Shown here piece after piece: positions 28,200-36,802 of a stretch of 59,348 nt of DNA. The position numbers were made by a program, and so were the translations under genes. The notes under the pieces are model-generated. The model searched no databases. It worked only from the letters and a program-made list of their open reading frames with translations, and was not told where the DNA came from. The DNA comes from an uncultured Prevotellaceae bacterium (GTDB taxonomy: Bacteria > Bacteroidota > Bacteroidia > Bacteroidales > Bacteroidaceae): contig CADCEQ010000028.1 in the NCBI GenBank assembly GCA_902800435.1, forward strand, positions 1 through 59,348, in the 5' to 3' direction. Positions within the stretch are counted from its first letter, which is position 1. Every line of letters starts with the position of its first letter.

Positions 28200-29942
28200 A
28201 TGAGAAAAATTTCTACTCTTGCCTTTATGGCATTCTTTTTCTGCCTGAGCGCAATGGCCCAGGTAGAGTTGGGCGACATCAAGTTCAGCCTTGCTGACGG
28301 AAAGAAGATCAGCCCGACAACAGGTAAGATCACGGTGACGTTCCCCAATGTCATCGGCGTCGAGGACCCCACCTCGACCACCTTCGTGCTCGAGGGTAAC
28401 TTCGGCAACGACGATCTGGCCTTCGACGGCGTCGAGGGTACGTTTGCCGAGGGTGTCACCTTCGACCTGATTGAGTTCGAGCTCCAGCCCTCTACCGAGT
28501 ACACACTGAACATCACCTCGGTAAAGGTTGGCGGTGAGGAGAAAGCTGCCGAGGGTGGCTACGCTCTCCACTTCAAGACCCGTGGCGGCGAGCGCAAGAT
28601 GGCTTGGACGTTCGTTATCGATGCTGAGTCGGCTGCTCAGATTGTTGCCGAGGGTTCGGCCAATCCCGCCGGCGGCGAGGCTGAGGATGTCACGAAGTTT
28701 ATGGACATCACCAAGAACGATGCCACTACCCACCGTTACTATGTGCCTGCCCGCGACTACGAGGAGATTATGCTCCCCGACGGCACGGCTCTGCCCATGA
28801 CCGAGGACCTGCTGTTCAAGTTCGGCAACAAGGCTTTCTATGTCGGCGATACTGAGGGCTCTTACAAGGACCTGATTGCCTTCAACGGCAACAACCAGTA
28901 TATGACTATCCCCGACTGTCAGGTCGGCGACGTCATCACCTTCAATGCCAATCGTGCCACCAAAGGTAGCTCCTCCAAGCAGACCTGCATCCAGGCACTC
29001 AATGCTGCAGCTCTTGCTCCCGACGGCCTCGTCTCTACGGCTACCGGTCAGCAGGACTCTATCTGGCTGGGTTCCTCCTACACCAACTTCAAGTTCGAGG
29101 TTCAGACTCCGGGCGACATCACCTTCCGTTTCAGCAACTGTCTGCTGAAGTCCATTGAGATTGCTGAGGCTCAGGAGAAACTGCCTTGCACCTACAGCGT
29201 CGTTGCTGCTTTCATCGATGCTGAGGCTGGCACGCAGACCACCATCAAGGAGCTGGTCGGCGCCACTGAGAGCGTTACCGGTTCTACCGTCAAGGCTGCT
29301 TATCCTTACTGGGTGGTCGATGCCGAGGGCAATGCCTATACGCACGGCTCTAAGGGTAATGAGTTCAAGGAGGTATTCGACCTAAAGGGCGACACCACGT
29401 TTGCCATCAGCTACGCCAAGACCGCTTTCGAGGGTGTGGTCTATCTCTCCGAAGGTGAGGACCTGCCCAATGCCGTTCTTTGCACCAGTCCCAATGCCGA
29501 GGTGCGCTCGTCGATGGGTAAGGCCGGCTACGTGCTCGAGGACCTGAAGCTCGTCACGCTGCAGCCCGGTACCTATAAGATTCGCGCCATCCTCTTTGAT
29601 GCCGGCAAGACTCCCGGCTATGTCTGCACGCTGACCAAGGGCGAGGGCGAGGAGAACGAGATTTACCTTTCAGCCACCGCTACCAACTGGACCGAGGCCG
29701 AGTCTGACCTGCTGACCATCACCGAGCCTACCGACATCACGCTGAAGGCTGGCGGCAGCGAGAACACGGGTGTCGACGTCATCATGATCTATGCTTCCGA
29801 GGATGCTCCTGAGGATCCCGAAGCTGTTGTCGACGTCAAGTCTGCCCAGAAGTTGGCTGCCCGCAAGGTTGTCAAGGACGGTCAGATTCTCATCGAGACC
29901 GCTGCCGGTATAGTTAATGTTGCTGGTATCCAAGTAAAGTAA
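28200..29942 (+). CDS. Secreted Ig-like / probable glycan-binding protein with C-terminal tail
   Basis: The 580-residue protein starts with a signal peptide (MRKISTLAFMAFFFCLSAMAQ). Residues 22-130 look like a bacterial Ig-like domain of the SbsA type (GKISPTTGKITVTFPN and SLADGKKISP). Two beta-sandwich segments follow, one ending FRFSNCLLKSIEIAE, near residue 325, and one near 430-545 (LQPGTYKIRAILFDAGKTPGY). No catalytic motif was recognised. The end (RKVVKDGQILIETAAGIVNVAGIQVK) matches in pattern the tails of the PL4 lyase and of the 939-residue protein. The PL4 gene follows after 4 bp, so the two are co-transcribed. The start at 28200 is preferred because the upstream frame runs into the terminator hairpin. 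Confidence 0.85.
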   Translation: MRKISTLAFMAFFFCLSAMAQVELGDIKFSLADGKKISPTTGKITVTFPNVIGVEDPTSTTFVLEGNFGNDDLAFDGVEGTFAEGVTFDLIEFELQPSTEYTLNITSVKVGGEEKAAEGGYALHFKTRGGERKMAWTFVIDAESAAQIVAEGSANPAGGEAEDVTKFMDITKNDATTHRYYVPARDYEEIMLPDGTALPMTEDLLFKFGNKAFYVGDTEGSYKDLIAFNGNNQYMTIPDCQVGDVITFNANRATKGSSSKQTCIQALNAAALAPDGLVSTATGQQDSIWLGSSYTNFKFEVQTPGDITFRFSNCLLKSIEIAEAQEKLPCTYSVVAAFIDAEAGTQTTIKELVGATESVTGSTVKAAYPYWVVDAEGNAYTHGSKGNEFKEVFDLKGDTTFAISYAKTAFEGVVYLSEGEDLPNAVLCTSPNAEVRSSMGKAGYVLEDLKLVTLQPGTYKIRAILFDAGKTPGYVCTLTKGEGEENEIYLSATATNWTEAESDLLTITEPTDITLKAGGSENTGVDVIMIYASEDAPEDPEAVVDVKSAQKLAARKVVKDGQILIETAAGIVNVAGIQVK

Positions 29943-29946
29943 AGAA

Positions 29947-31812
29947 ATGAAGAAACTACTGCTCATAGTATGTTGGCTGTGCTGCGGCTGTGCCGCAGCC
30001 ATAGCTGCCGACGGCGATGTCACGATGTCCGTCAGCGGTATGACCACCAAGATGACCGATGGCACATGGAGCATCACCATCAACAGCGCCGGGCGCGTCA
30101 GTTCGCTGCAGCGCAAGGGCACTGAGTTCCTGGCCAGCAACGGCATCTACTTCGACTATACCACCGCCAATGGCAACAGTGGCTTGAACCCCACGAAGGT
30201 CAAGGTGGTCAAGCAGACCGCCGACCACTGCGAGGTGCTCTACAGCGCCACGTCGGGCAACACCATCTTTGAGCAGGGCTACATTATGCGCAAGGGCGTG
30301 TCCGGTGTCTATTCATACGTAATAGCCACCGGCACCGCCACTTCCGCTTCTGAACCCGTCAAGGAGGCGCGCGTCTGCTGCCGCCTTGGCGATACGATGC
30401 TCAACGGCTATGTCGACTGGCGTATGAACGGCCGCATCCCGTCGAACACGGAGATGGCTGTCGCCGAGAAGGATGAGAACACCATCCAGGATGCTACCTA
30501 CCGGTTGGCCGACGGCAGCATCTACACCAAGTACAACTGGGCCAACTACATCGAGCGCGACACGCTGCACGGTCTCTGCGGCATGAGCAACAACTACTAC
30601 GGCCTCTACAACATCCCCGTCAGCTACGAGTGGATCAATGGCGGCTGCGAGCGTCAGGAGCTCACCGTCCACGCCACCAGCAAGTCGCCCATCACCATCC
30701 AGATGCTGCAGGGCGAGCACTTCGGCGGTGAGGCCATGGTGCTCCGCGAGGGCGAGAAGAAGCTCTACGGCCCCTTCCTCATCTTCACCACCTACAGCAA
30801 GGACCCCGTGAAGAGTGCCCGCAACCAGGCCGCCAAGGAAGCTGCCGAGTGGCCCTACCAGTGGTTCGAGAACGACCTCTATCCGCGTGAGCGCGCCACC
30901 GTCCGTGGCCACCTCAGCGTCACCACCGGGCAGCGTTGCGACAGCGTGTGCATCGTCCTGGCTCAGGAGAAGGGCAAGGAACCCATTGAGATGATGCACG
31001 GCTACCAGTTCTGGACGCTTACCGACGAGAACGGCGACTTCGAGATTCGCAATGTGCGCCCCGATACCTACAACATCTTCGCCTACGCCAAGACGGGCGA
31101 GGTGACCGATATGCTCGAGCAGGACGACATCACCGTCGTTGCCGGCGAGAACGACCTCGGCACCGTCACCTGGACACCGAAGAAGTACACCGAGATGCTG
31201 TGGATGATTGGTCAGAACGACCGCCGCAGCAGCGAGTTCCGCCTGAGCGACACCATCCGCCAGTACGGTCTCTGGGAACTCGTCCCTCAGACGCTCACCT
31301 ACACCATCGGCGAGAGCACCGAGAGCAAGGACTGGTACTACGCCCAGACCAAGGACGGCAACTGGACCGTCAAGTTCAACGTCGACAAGCGGCCAGCCGG
31401 ACGTGTCTACCTGACGGCCTCCATAGCAGGCTGCGCCAGCGAGAAGGCCACCATCACCGTCAAGCTCAACGGCACCGTCCGCGACACGTGGAAGCCCGGC
31501 TACAAGGATGCCTCCGTCTATCGCAGTGCCACGGGCAGCGGTCGCCACTATGTCTTTACCACCGACTTCATCAGTGCTGCCCTCAAGGAGGGCACCAACC
31601 TGCTGACCTTCCAGATCAGCGGCACCGGCGGTAAGAACGGCATCCTCTACGACTGCATCAAGCTGGAGGCCGGCGAACCCGTCACCGACGGCATCCTTCA
31701 CCCATCACCCATCACCCATCACCCATCACCAGCGAAGCGCCTCGTTAATGGCCGCCTCGTCATCGAGAAAACCGGCCATAGCTACACCCCCGCCGGCATC
31801 AGAATAGAATAA
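29947..31812 (+). CDS. PL4 rhamnogalacturonan lyase with C-terminal tail
   Basis: The 621-residue protein has a signal peptide (MKKLLLIVCWLCCGCAAAIAA) and the three-domain plan of PL4: a large beta-sandwich catalytic domain at about 22-330, an FN3-like domain at about 335-405 (FWTLTDENGDFEIRNVRPDTYNIFAY) and a jelly-roll at about 410-575. Family marks are LWMIGQNDRRSSEF and the ending NGILYDCIKLE. PL4 cleaves the RG-I backbone by beta-elimination and complements the PL11 enzyme. An in-frame repeat of ACCCATC (31700-31730, encoding HPSPITHHPSP) connects the last domain with the tail RLVNGRLVIEKTGHSYTPAGIRIE. The stop codon overlaps the next start by one base (TAATG). Confidence 0.9.
   Translation: MKKLLLIVCWLCCGCAAAIAADGDVTMSVSGMTTKMTDGTWSITINSAGRVSSLQRKGTEFLASNGIYFDYTTANGNSGLNPTKVKVVKQTADHCEVLYSATSGNTIFEQGYIMRKGVSGVYSYVIATGTATSASEPVKEARVCCRLGDTMLNGYVDWRMNGRIPSNTEMAVAEKDENTIQDATYRLADGSIYTKYNWANYIERDTLHGLCGMSNNYYGLYNIPVSYEWINGGCERQELTVHATSKSPITIQMLQGEHFGGEAMVLREGEKKLYGPFLIFTTYSKDPVKSARNQAAKEAAEWPYQWFENDLYPRERATVRGHLSVTTGQRCDSVCIVLAQEKGKEPIEMMHGYQFWTLTDENGDFEIRNVRPDTYNIFAYAKTGEVTDMLEQDDITVVAGENDLGTVTWTPKKYTEMLWMIGQNDRRSSEFRLSDTIRQYGLWELVPQTLTYTIGESTESKDWYYAQTKDGNWTVKFNVDKRPAGRVYLTASIAGCASEKATITVKLNGTVRDTWKPGYKDASVYRSATGSGRHYVFTTDFISAALKEGTNLLTFQISGTGGKNGILYDCIKLEAGEPVTDGILHPSPITHHPSPAKRLVNGRLVIEKTGHSYTPAGIRIE
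31700..31730. repeat. In-frame ACCCATC repeat inside the PL4 gene
   Basis: Four copies of a 7-bp unit lie in frame between the jelly-roll domain and the C-terminal tail. Because the unit is not a multiple of three it encodes a mixed His/Pro/Ser/Thr linker. Confidence 0.9.
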
Positions 31813-34800
31813 TGCGCAGCCTTTCTCTCCTCCTCATCATCATCCTCTGTTCGCTGTGCTGCGGCGGCGCCGCAGCCGCCGTAGTCTGGTACGACGGCCA
31901 GCACCCCGTCACCTATCAGCTGACGGGCAAGCCCGCCCCCGTCGTCTATCAGGCCCTGCGCATGTTCGCTGACGATATGCAGCTCGTCACCGGCCACAAG
32001 GCCGTAGCCGCCAAGACCTCCCCCATCCGCATCGTTCAGGGCCGCGGCACCGACGACGGCTTCAGCATCCGCGTGCAGAACGGCCAGCTCGTCATCGAAG
32101 GCCACAACGCCCGGGGCACGGCCTACGGCATTCTCGAACTGTCGCGCATGGCCGAAGTGTCGCCGTGGGTGTGGTGGGGCGATGTGCGCCCGCATACCCG
32201 CTACTATCCCATCTCCGTGCCCGACACGTTCCGACTGGAGCACACGCCCTCAGTCGCCTATCGCGGCATCTTTATCAACGACGAGGACTGGAGCCTCCGC
32301 CGCTGGTCGCCCGACAACATGGGACCGCAGACCTACCGCCGCCTGTTCGAGCTGATGCTCCGTCTGCGTGCCAACACCCTCTGGCCCGCCATGCACGATG
32401 TGTCGCCCGGCTTCTATACCGTCAAGGGCAACAAGGAGATGGCCGACTCCTTCGGCATCGTCATCGGCACTAGCCACTGCGAACCCCTGCTTCGCAACAA
32501 CGTCGCCGAGTGGGACGTGAAACAGCGTGGAGCGTATAACTACATCACCAACGCCGCTCAGGTGCGCCGCTACTGGGCCGACCGCCTGCAGCAGGTGAAG
32601 GGCAGCGACGTGCTCCTCACCCTCGGTATGCGCGGCATCCACGACGGTTCGATGGAGGGCGTGAAGACGCCCGAGGAGAAGCTCAACGGACTGCAGCAGG
32701 TCATCGACGACCAGCGCCAGCTCATCAGCAAGCATTATAATAAGCATGTGGAGCGCGTACCCCAGGTCTTCATCCCCTACAAGGAGGTGCTCGAGATTAT
32801 GGAGAGCGGCCTCCGCGTGCCCGACGACGTCACGCTGATGTGGTGCGACGACAACTATGGCTACCTCACCCGTCTGCCCGATGCCGATCAGCAGAAGCGG
32901 CAGGGTGGGGGAGGCGTCTACTACCACCTCAGCTACTGGGGCCGTCCCCACGACTACCTCTGGCTCACCACCACGCAGCCTGGACTCATCTACACCGAGA
33001 TGCGTGCCGCCTACGACCACAACTGCCGCCGACTGTGGATTGCCAACGTCCACGACCCTAAGGTGGCCGCCTACCAGCTCGAACTCTTCCTCGATATGGC
33101 GTGGGACATCAACTCTATTGTTTCTGGTGAAGGGTGCTTGGTGAAGGGTGAAGGGAGAATAGATTCTGCTCAGGGACATACCTCCCTTCACCCTTCACCC
33201 TTCACCCTTCACCAGCATTACGAGCGCTGGCTTATGAGACAGTTTGGCGGACAGGTGGGCCGTGCCATCGCCCCCGCCATGCGCGAGTTCATCCACCTCA
33301 ATGCCATCCGCCGACCGGAGTTCATGGGCTGGACGCAGGTGGAACTCGACAAGAAGAAATACCCCGGCGGCAAGTCGGTGCCCACGAGCACGGAGTTCTC
33401 GCTGGCCGAGGCTTATAAGCGTATGGAGGCCTTCGCCCGCATCGAGGCCACCGTCGAGACCTACCGCCCCCTCGTGATGGACGCTCGTCAGGACGCCTAC
33501 TTCGCCCACGTGCTCTACCCCGTTCACGCCGCAGCCGCCATGACGCGCAAGATGCTCTCCAATGAGGAGGACAGCCGTCGCGCCTACGAGCAAATCCAGC
33601 AGCTCACCGAGCGTTACAACACCATGAACGGCGGCAAGTGGCGTGGCCTCATGTCGGCCGCTCCCCGCGATCTCCCCGTCTTCGGCGAGACGCGCACCCA
33701 GCTGCCGCAGCACCCCTCCGTCGGCAGCTACATCGCCCGTAACGCCTGCGACTATACCCCATCACCCAACACCCATCACCCAACACCCATCCAGATGCTC
33801 GGCCACTCGATGAACGCCGTCGCCATCCCCAAAGGCTGCGAACTGACTTACGAGTTCGAAACTCCCCTCCCTTCGGGGGAGGGGTCGGGGGAGAGGCTTG
33901 ACGCCGTACTCTACACCGCCATGATTCCCACCCAGCCCAGCGACCGCGGCGACCTGCGCTACAGTGTCCAGATTGACGACCAGCAGCCCGTCGTCATCTC
34001 ACTGAAAGAGCCTTACCGCTCTGAACGCTGGAAACAGAACGTGCTGCGTGGGCAGGCCCTGAAGAAGACGCCCGTCAAAGTCGCCAAGGGCCGCCACACG
34101 CTCCGCATAAAAGCCCTCGACGACCACATCATCTTCGACCAGTGGATGCTCGACTTCTGCCCCGACCGTCAGTTCTACGTCATTCCCGTTACCCCGCTCG
34201 AGTTCCGCTCGCTTGCTACCAACGGGACGCAAGAATCCCCTTCGCTCGCGAAGCCCCTCGCGGGCGTCAGAACCGTTACCGTCTTTAGGGCAGGTGACGC
34301 TACCGACCATTATGCCAATGGAGCCGTGATGACAGCCTTCAAGGGCAAACTCTACTGTATGTGGCAGAGTTCGCCAACTGACGAGGACAGCGACGATACG
34401 TGGGTGGCTTATAGCGTCAGTGCCGACGAAGGCTACACTTGGAGCAAGCCCCGGCCCCTGTCCCTGCCCTCCGATGATTTCTACTGCACCTCAGGCGGCT
34501 GGCTGGTAAGAGGCGACACGCTGACAGCCTTCATCAACACTTGGCAACGCTCGACCATTGGCCGGGCGTTGTCAGGTAATGGACAGAAGTCTCCTGAACC
34601 ACGAGGTGGCAGAACATGCTACATCACAAGCACCGACGGACAAACCTGGAGTCAGCTGCAGCCAGTCACGATGGCCGACGGGACTCCCATGGAGGGCGTC
34701 TTGGAGCAGGATCCCTACACGCTTCCCGACGGTCGTCTCGTGGGTGCCGCACATTTTAAGCCGGGACTTCACGTCTGTCCGGTTTATACCGACGAGCCGA

Positions 34801-36671
34801 AGGGCGTAAGTGGCTGGCGCAAAGCTTCCTTCGAGTCAGAAGACCTCGGCCAGCAGTCGCGTGAGCTGGAGCCAAGCCAGTATATGCGACCTGACGGCAC
34901 GCTCGTGATGCTCTTCCGCGACCAGCAGGGCAGTTTCCGCAAGCTGGCTGCCATGAGCACCGACAGGGGAGCGACATGGACGAAGCCCGTTGTGACCAAC
35001 TTCCCCGATGCGCGTACAAAGCAGTGTGCCGGCAACCTGCCCGACGGCACGTCGTTTATGGTCAGCTGTCCTTCCGGCGACAAGCGTCGGTGGCCGCTCG
35101 TCCTGCAGCTGAGTCGCGACGGCATCGCTTTCGACAAGACCATTCTGCTGCGCAGCGGTTCTCCGGACGACTTGCCCCAGCGTCGCTACGAGGGCAGATA
35201 CAAGACCATAGGCTACAACTATCCCAAGGCGATGACACACAACGGCCGCCTCTACGTCAGCTATTCTACCAACAAGGAAGATGTGGAGTGCAGCATCATC
35301 CCCCTGAGTCTGACGGCTCAAAGTCAGAAATACTGGGACAACGGGCGGCTGAGAGTCTCCGACAACCAGCGGTTCCTGCAGTTCGAGAACGGTGAGCCTT
35401 TCTTTTGGTTAGGCGAGACGGCCTGGCTGATGCCCGAACGCCTGAACCGCGAAGAGGTGGCCTACTACCTGCGAACCTGCCACGAGGCCGAATACAATAT
35501 GGTGCAAGTGCAGGTGCTGAACGATGTTCCTTCGTTCAATGCATACGGCGTACCCTCGCACGACAAGCAGGGACGCCTGCTGACTGACACGCTTAACTCC
35601 TACTGGAGTCATTTAGACTATATCATCGACGTGGCAGCACAGAACAACACCTATATCGGTATGGTGTGTATTTGGGGCGGACTGGTCAAAGGCGGCAAAC
35701 TCAATGTGGAGCAGGCCAAGACCTACGGGCGTTTTCTGGCCAATCGCTACAAGGACCGTCCGAATATCATCTGGATAATGGGTGGCGACATTCAGGGCGA
35801 CATCAAGCCCGAGGTGTGGGAGACGCTTGCCACCACCATCAAGTCGATCGACAAGAACCACCTGATGACCTATCACCCCCGGGGCCGCTATACGTCTGCC
35901 CGTTGGTGGAGCAAGGCATCGTGGATAGACTTCCATACCTTCCAGAGCGGCCATCGCCGCTACGGTCAGCGTATGGGCAGCAAGGACTATCCGATTCCCG
36001 ACAATACAGAGGAGGACAACTGGATGTACGTCGACTCCACCTGGGCCTATAAGCCCCTGAAACCCGTGCTCGACGATGAGCCTGTCTATGAGGGCATACC
36101 CCATGGACTGCACGATGCCGATGAGCCGTTATGGCAGGCGTGCGACGTCCGCCGTTATGCCTATTGGAGCGTCTTTGCCGGCAGCTGCGGCCACACCTAC
36201 GGACACAGTGCTATTATGCAGTTCTATCGTGAAGGCTATCCCCCCGCCTATTTCAATAAAAAGGAATGGACCGAGGCGCTTCGTGACCCGGGCTTCAACC
36301 AGATGAAGTATCTGAAGCGGCTGATGCTCTCGTTCCCCTATTTCGAACGGATTCCCGACCAAAACATCGTTCTCGACAATGGTATGCAGTACGACCGATT
36401 GGCTGCCACCCGAGGCTCTGACTACCTGTTGGTCTACAACTATACCGGTCGCGACATGACGATTGACCTGCGCAAGATATCAGGCGCCCGGAAGAACGTG
36501 TGGTGGATGGATGCCAGAACCGGTAAACTGACTTGGATGGGCGAGTTTGACAACAAGATTCATACCTTCCGTCCACCACTGAGCCTTATTGGCAAAGACA
36601 TCGAGGATGGTATACTCATCGCCACCGATTCATCGAAGACCTATCTTTCTGAAGCCCAAGAAGGCATATAA
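31812..36671 (+). CDS. Three-enzyme fusion: GH115, BNR/sialidase-like and GH140 domains
   Basis: The 1619-residue protein has a signal peptide (SLLLIIILCSLCCGGAAAA). Residues about 25-805 are a GH115 alpha-glucuronidase-type enzyme, with VAYRGIFINDEDW, NTLWPAMHD, GMRGIHDGSM and WCDDNYGYLTRLP. Residues about 820-1165 form a BNR/sialidase-like propeller with DEGYTWSKP, STDGQTWSQ and DRGATWTKP Asp-box repeats. Residues about 1172-1619 match GH140 (DUF4038), the apiosidase family; the Asp of IIWIMGGDIQ and the Glu of VLDDEPVYEG fit the expected catalytic pair. Four repeat elements lie in frame in the first half and one sits at the GH115-BNR junction. Removal of glucuronate and apiose from RG-II or decorated RG-I is a reasonable role. 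The action of the middle domain is unknown. Confidence 0.85.
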   Translation: MRSLSLLLIIILCSLCCGGAAAAVVWYDGQHPVTYQLTGKPAPVVYQALRMFADDMQLVTGHKAVAAKTSPIRIVQGRGTDDGFSIRVQNGQLVIEGHNARGTAYGILELSRMAEVSPWVWWGDVRPHTRYYPISVPDTFRLEHTPSVAYRGIFINDEDWSLRRWSPDNMGPQTYRRLFELMLRLRANTLWPAMHDVSPGFYTVKGNKEMADSFGIVIGTSHCEPLLRNNVAEWDVKQRGAYNYITNAAQVRRYWADRLQQVKGSDVLLTLGMRGIHDGSMEGVKTPEEKLNGLQQVIDDQRQLISKHYNKHVERVPQVFIPYKEVLEIMESGLRVPDDVTLMWCDDNYGYLTRLPDADQQKRQGGGGVYYHLSYWGRPHDYLWLTTTQPGLIYTEMRAAYDHNCRRLWIANVHDPKVAAYQLELFLDMAWDINSIVSGEGCLVKGEGRIDSAQGHTSLHPSPFTLHQHYERWLMRQFGGQVGRAIAPAMREFIHLNAIRRPEFMGWTQVELDKKKYPGGKSVPTSTEFSLAEAYKRMEAFARIEATVETYRPLVMDARQDAYFAHVLYPVHAAAAMTRKMLSNEEDSRRAYEQIQQLTERYNTMNGGKWRGLMSAAPRDLPVFGETRTQLPQHPSVGSYIARNACDYTPSPNTHHPTPIQMLGHSMNAVAIPKGCELTYEFETPLPSGEGSGERLDAVLYTAMIPTQPSDRGDLRYSVQIDDQQPVVISLKEPYRSERWKQNVLRGQALKKTPVKVAKGRHTLRIKALDDHIIFDQWMLDFCPDRQFYVIPVTPLEFRSLATNGTQESPSLAKPLAGVRTVTVFRAGDATDHYANGAVMTAFKGKLYCMWQSSPTDEDSDDTWVAYSVSADEGYTWSKPRPLSLPSDDFYCTSGGWLVRGDTLTAFINTWQRSTIGRALSGNGQKSPEPRGGRTCYITSTDGQTWSQLQPVTMADGTPMEGVLEQDPYTLPDGRLVGAAHFKPGLHVCPVYTDEPKGVSGWRKASFESEDLGQQSRELEPSQYMRPDGTLVMLFRDQQGSFRKLAAMSTDRGATWTKPVVTNFPDARTKQCAGNLPDGTSFMVSCPSGDKRRWPLVLQLSRDGIAFDKTILLRSGSPDDLPQRRYEGRYKTIGYNYPKAMTHNGRLYVSYSTNKEDVECSIIPLSLTAQSQKYWDNGRLRVSDNQRFLQFENGEPFFWLGETAWLMPERLNREEVAYYLRTCHEAEYNMVQVQVLNDVPSFNAYGVPSHDKQGRLLTDTLNSYWSHLDYIIDVAAQNNTYIGMVCIWGGLVKGGKLNVEQAKTYGRFLANRYKDRPNIIWIMGGDIQGDIKPEVWETLATTIKSIDKNHLMTYHPRGRYTSARWWSKASWIDFHTFQSGHRRYGQRMGSKDYPIPDNTEEDNWMYVDSTWAYKPLKPVLDDEPVYEGIPHGLHDADEPLWQACDVRRYAYWSVFAGSCGHTYGHSAIMQFYREGYPPAYFNKKEWTEALRDPGFNQMKYLKRLMLSFPYFERIPDQNIVLDNGMQYDRLAATRGSDYLLVYNYTGRDMTIDLRKISGARKNVWWMDARTGKLTWMGEFDNKIHTFRPPLSLIGKDIEDGILIATDSSKTYLSEAQEGI
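33126..33213. repeat. Inverted phased repeat in frame inside the GH115 domain
   Basis: The left arm (33126-33155, GGTGAAGGG type) and the right arm (33184-33213, CCCTTCACC type) are complementary at 27 of 30 positions around a 28-nt loop. It adds about 20-30 residues after DMAWDINSI, before the HYERWLMRQFGG segment typical of GH115. Confidence 0.9.
33757..33792. repeat. In-frame CACCCAAC/CACCCATC repeat inside the GH115 domain
   Basis: About five 7-bp copies encode SPNTHHPTP. It is the same repeat type as at 31700-31730. Confidence 0.85.
33862..33895. repeat. GC-rich palindrome in frame inside the GH115 domain
   Basis: CCCCTCCC, a TTCG loop and GGGGGAGGGG form a stable hairpin that encodes PLPSGEGSGE. 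The sequence resembles the hairpins of the tandem array at 1-340. Confidence 0.85.
34236..34270. repeat. Palindrome at the GH115-BNR domain junction
   Basis: CTTCGCTCGCGAAG is followed by CCCCTCGCGGGCGTC. The pattern matches the second palindrome type found at about 350-385 and 457-492. It is read in frame as SPSLAKPLAGV. Confidence 0.8.
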
Positions 36672-36756
36672 AATGAACAGGCGTATACCGCAAACGATTA
36701 CGCTGTTATTAACAATATTTACCAGCCTCATCTCCACCCCCTTGCTCCTTTTTTAG

Positions 36757-36764
36757 TATATTTG
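36757..36764 (+). promoter_or_regulatory. -7 promoter element of the pectin methylesterase gene
   Basis: TATATTTG matches TAnnTTTG and lies 39 nt before the ATG. No TTG was found at the right distance upstream, so the promoter is only half supported. Confidence 0.45.
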
Positions 36765-36802
36765 CAAACCGAATAATCACTAACTAAAAACAATAAACAA
36801 TT

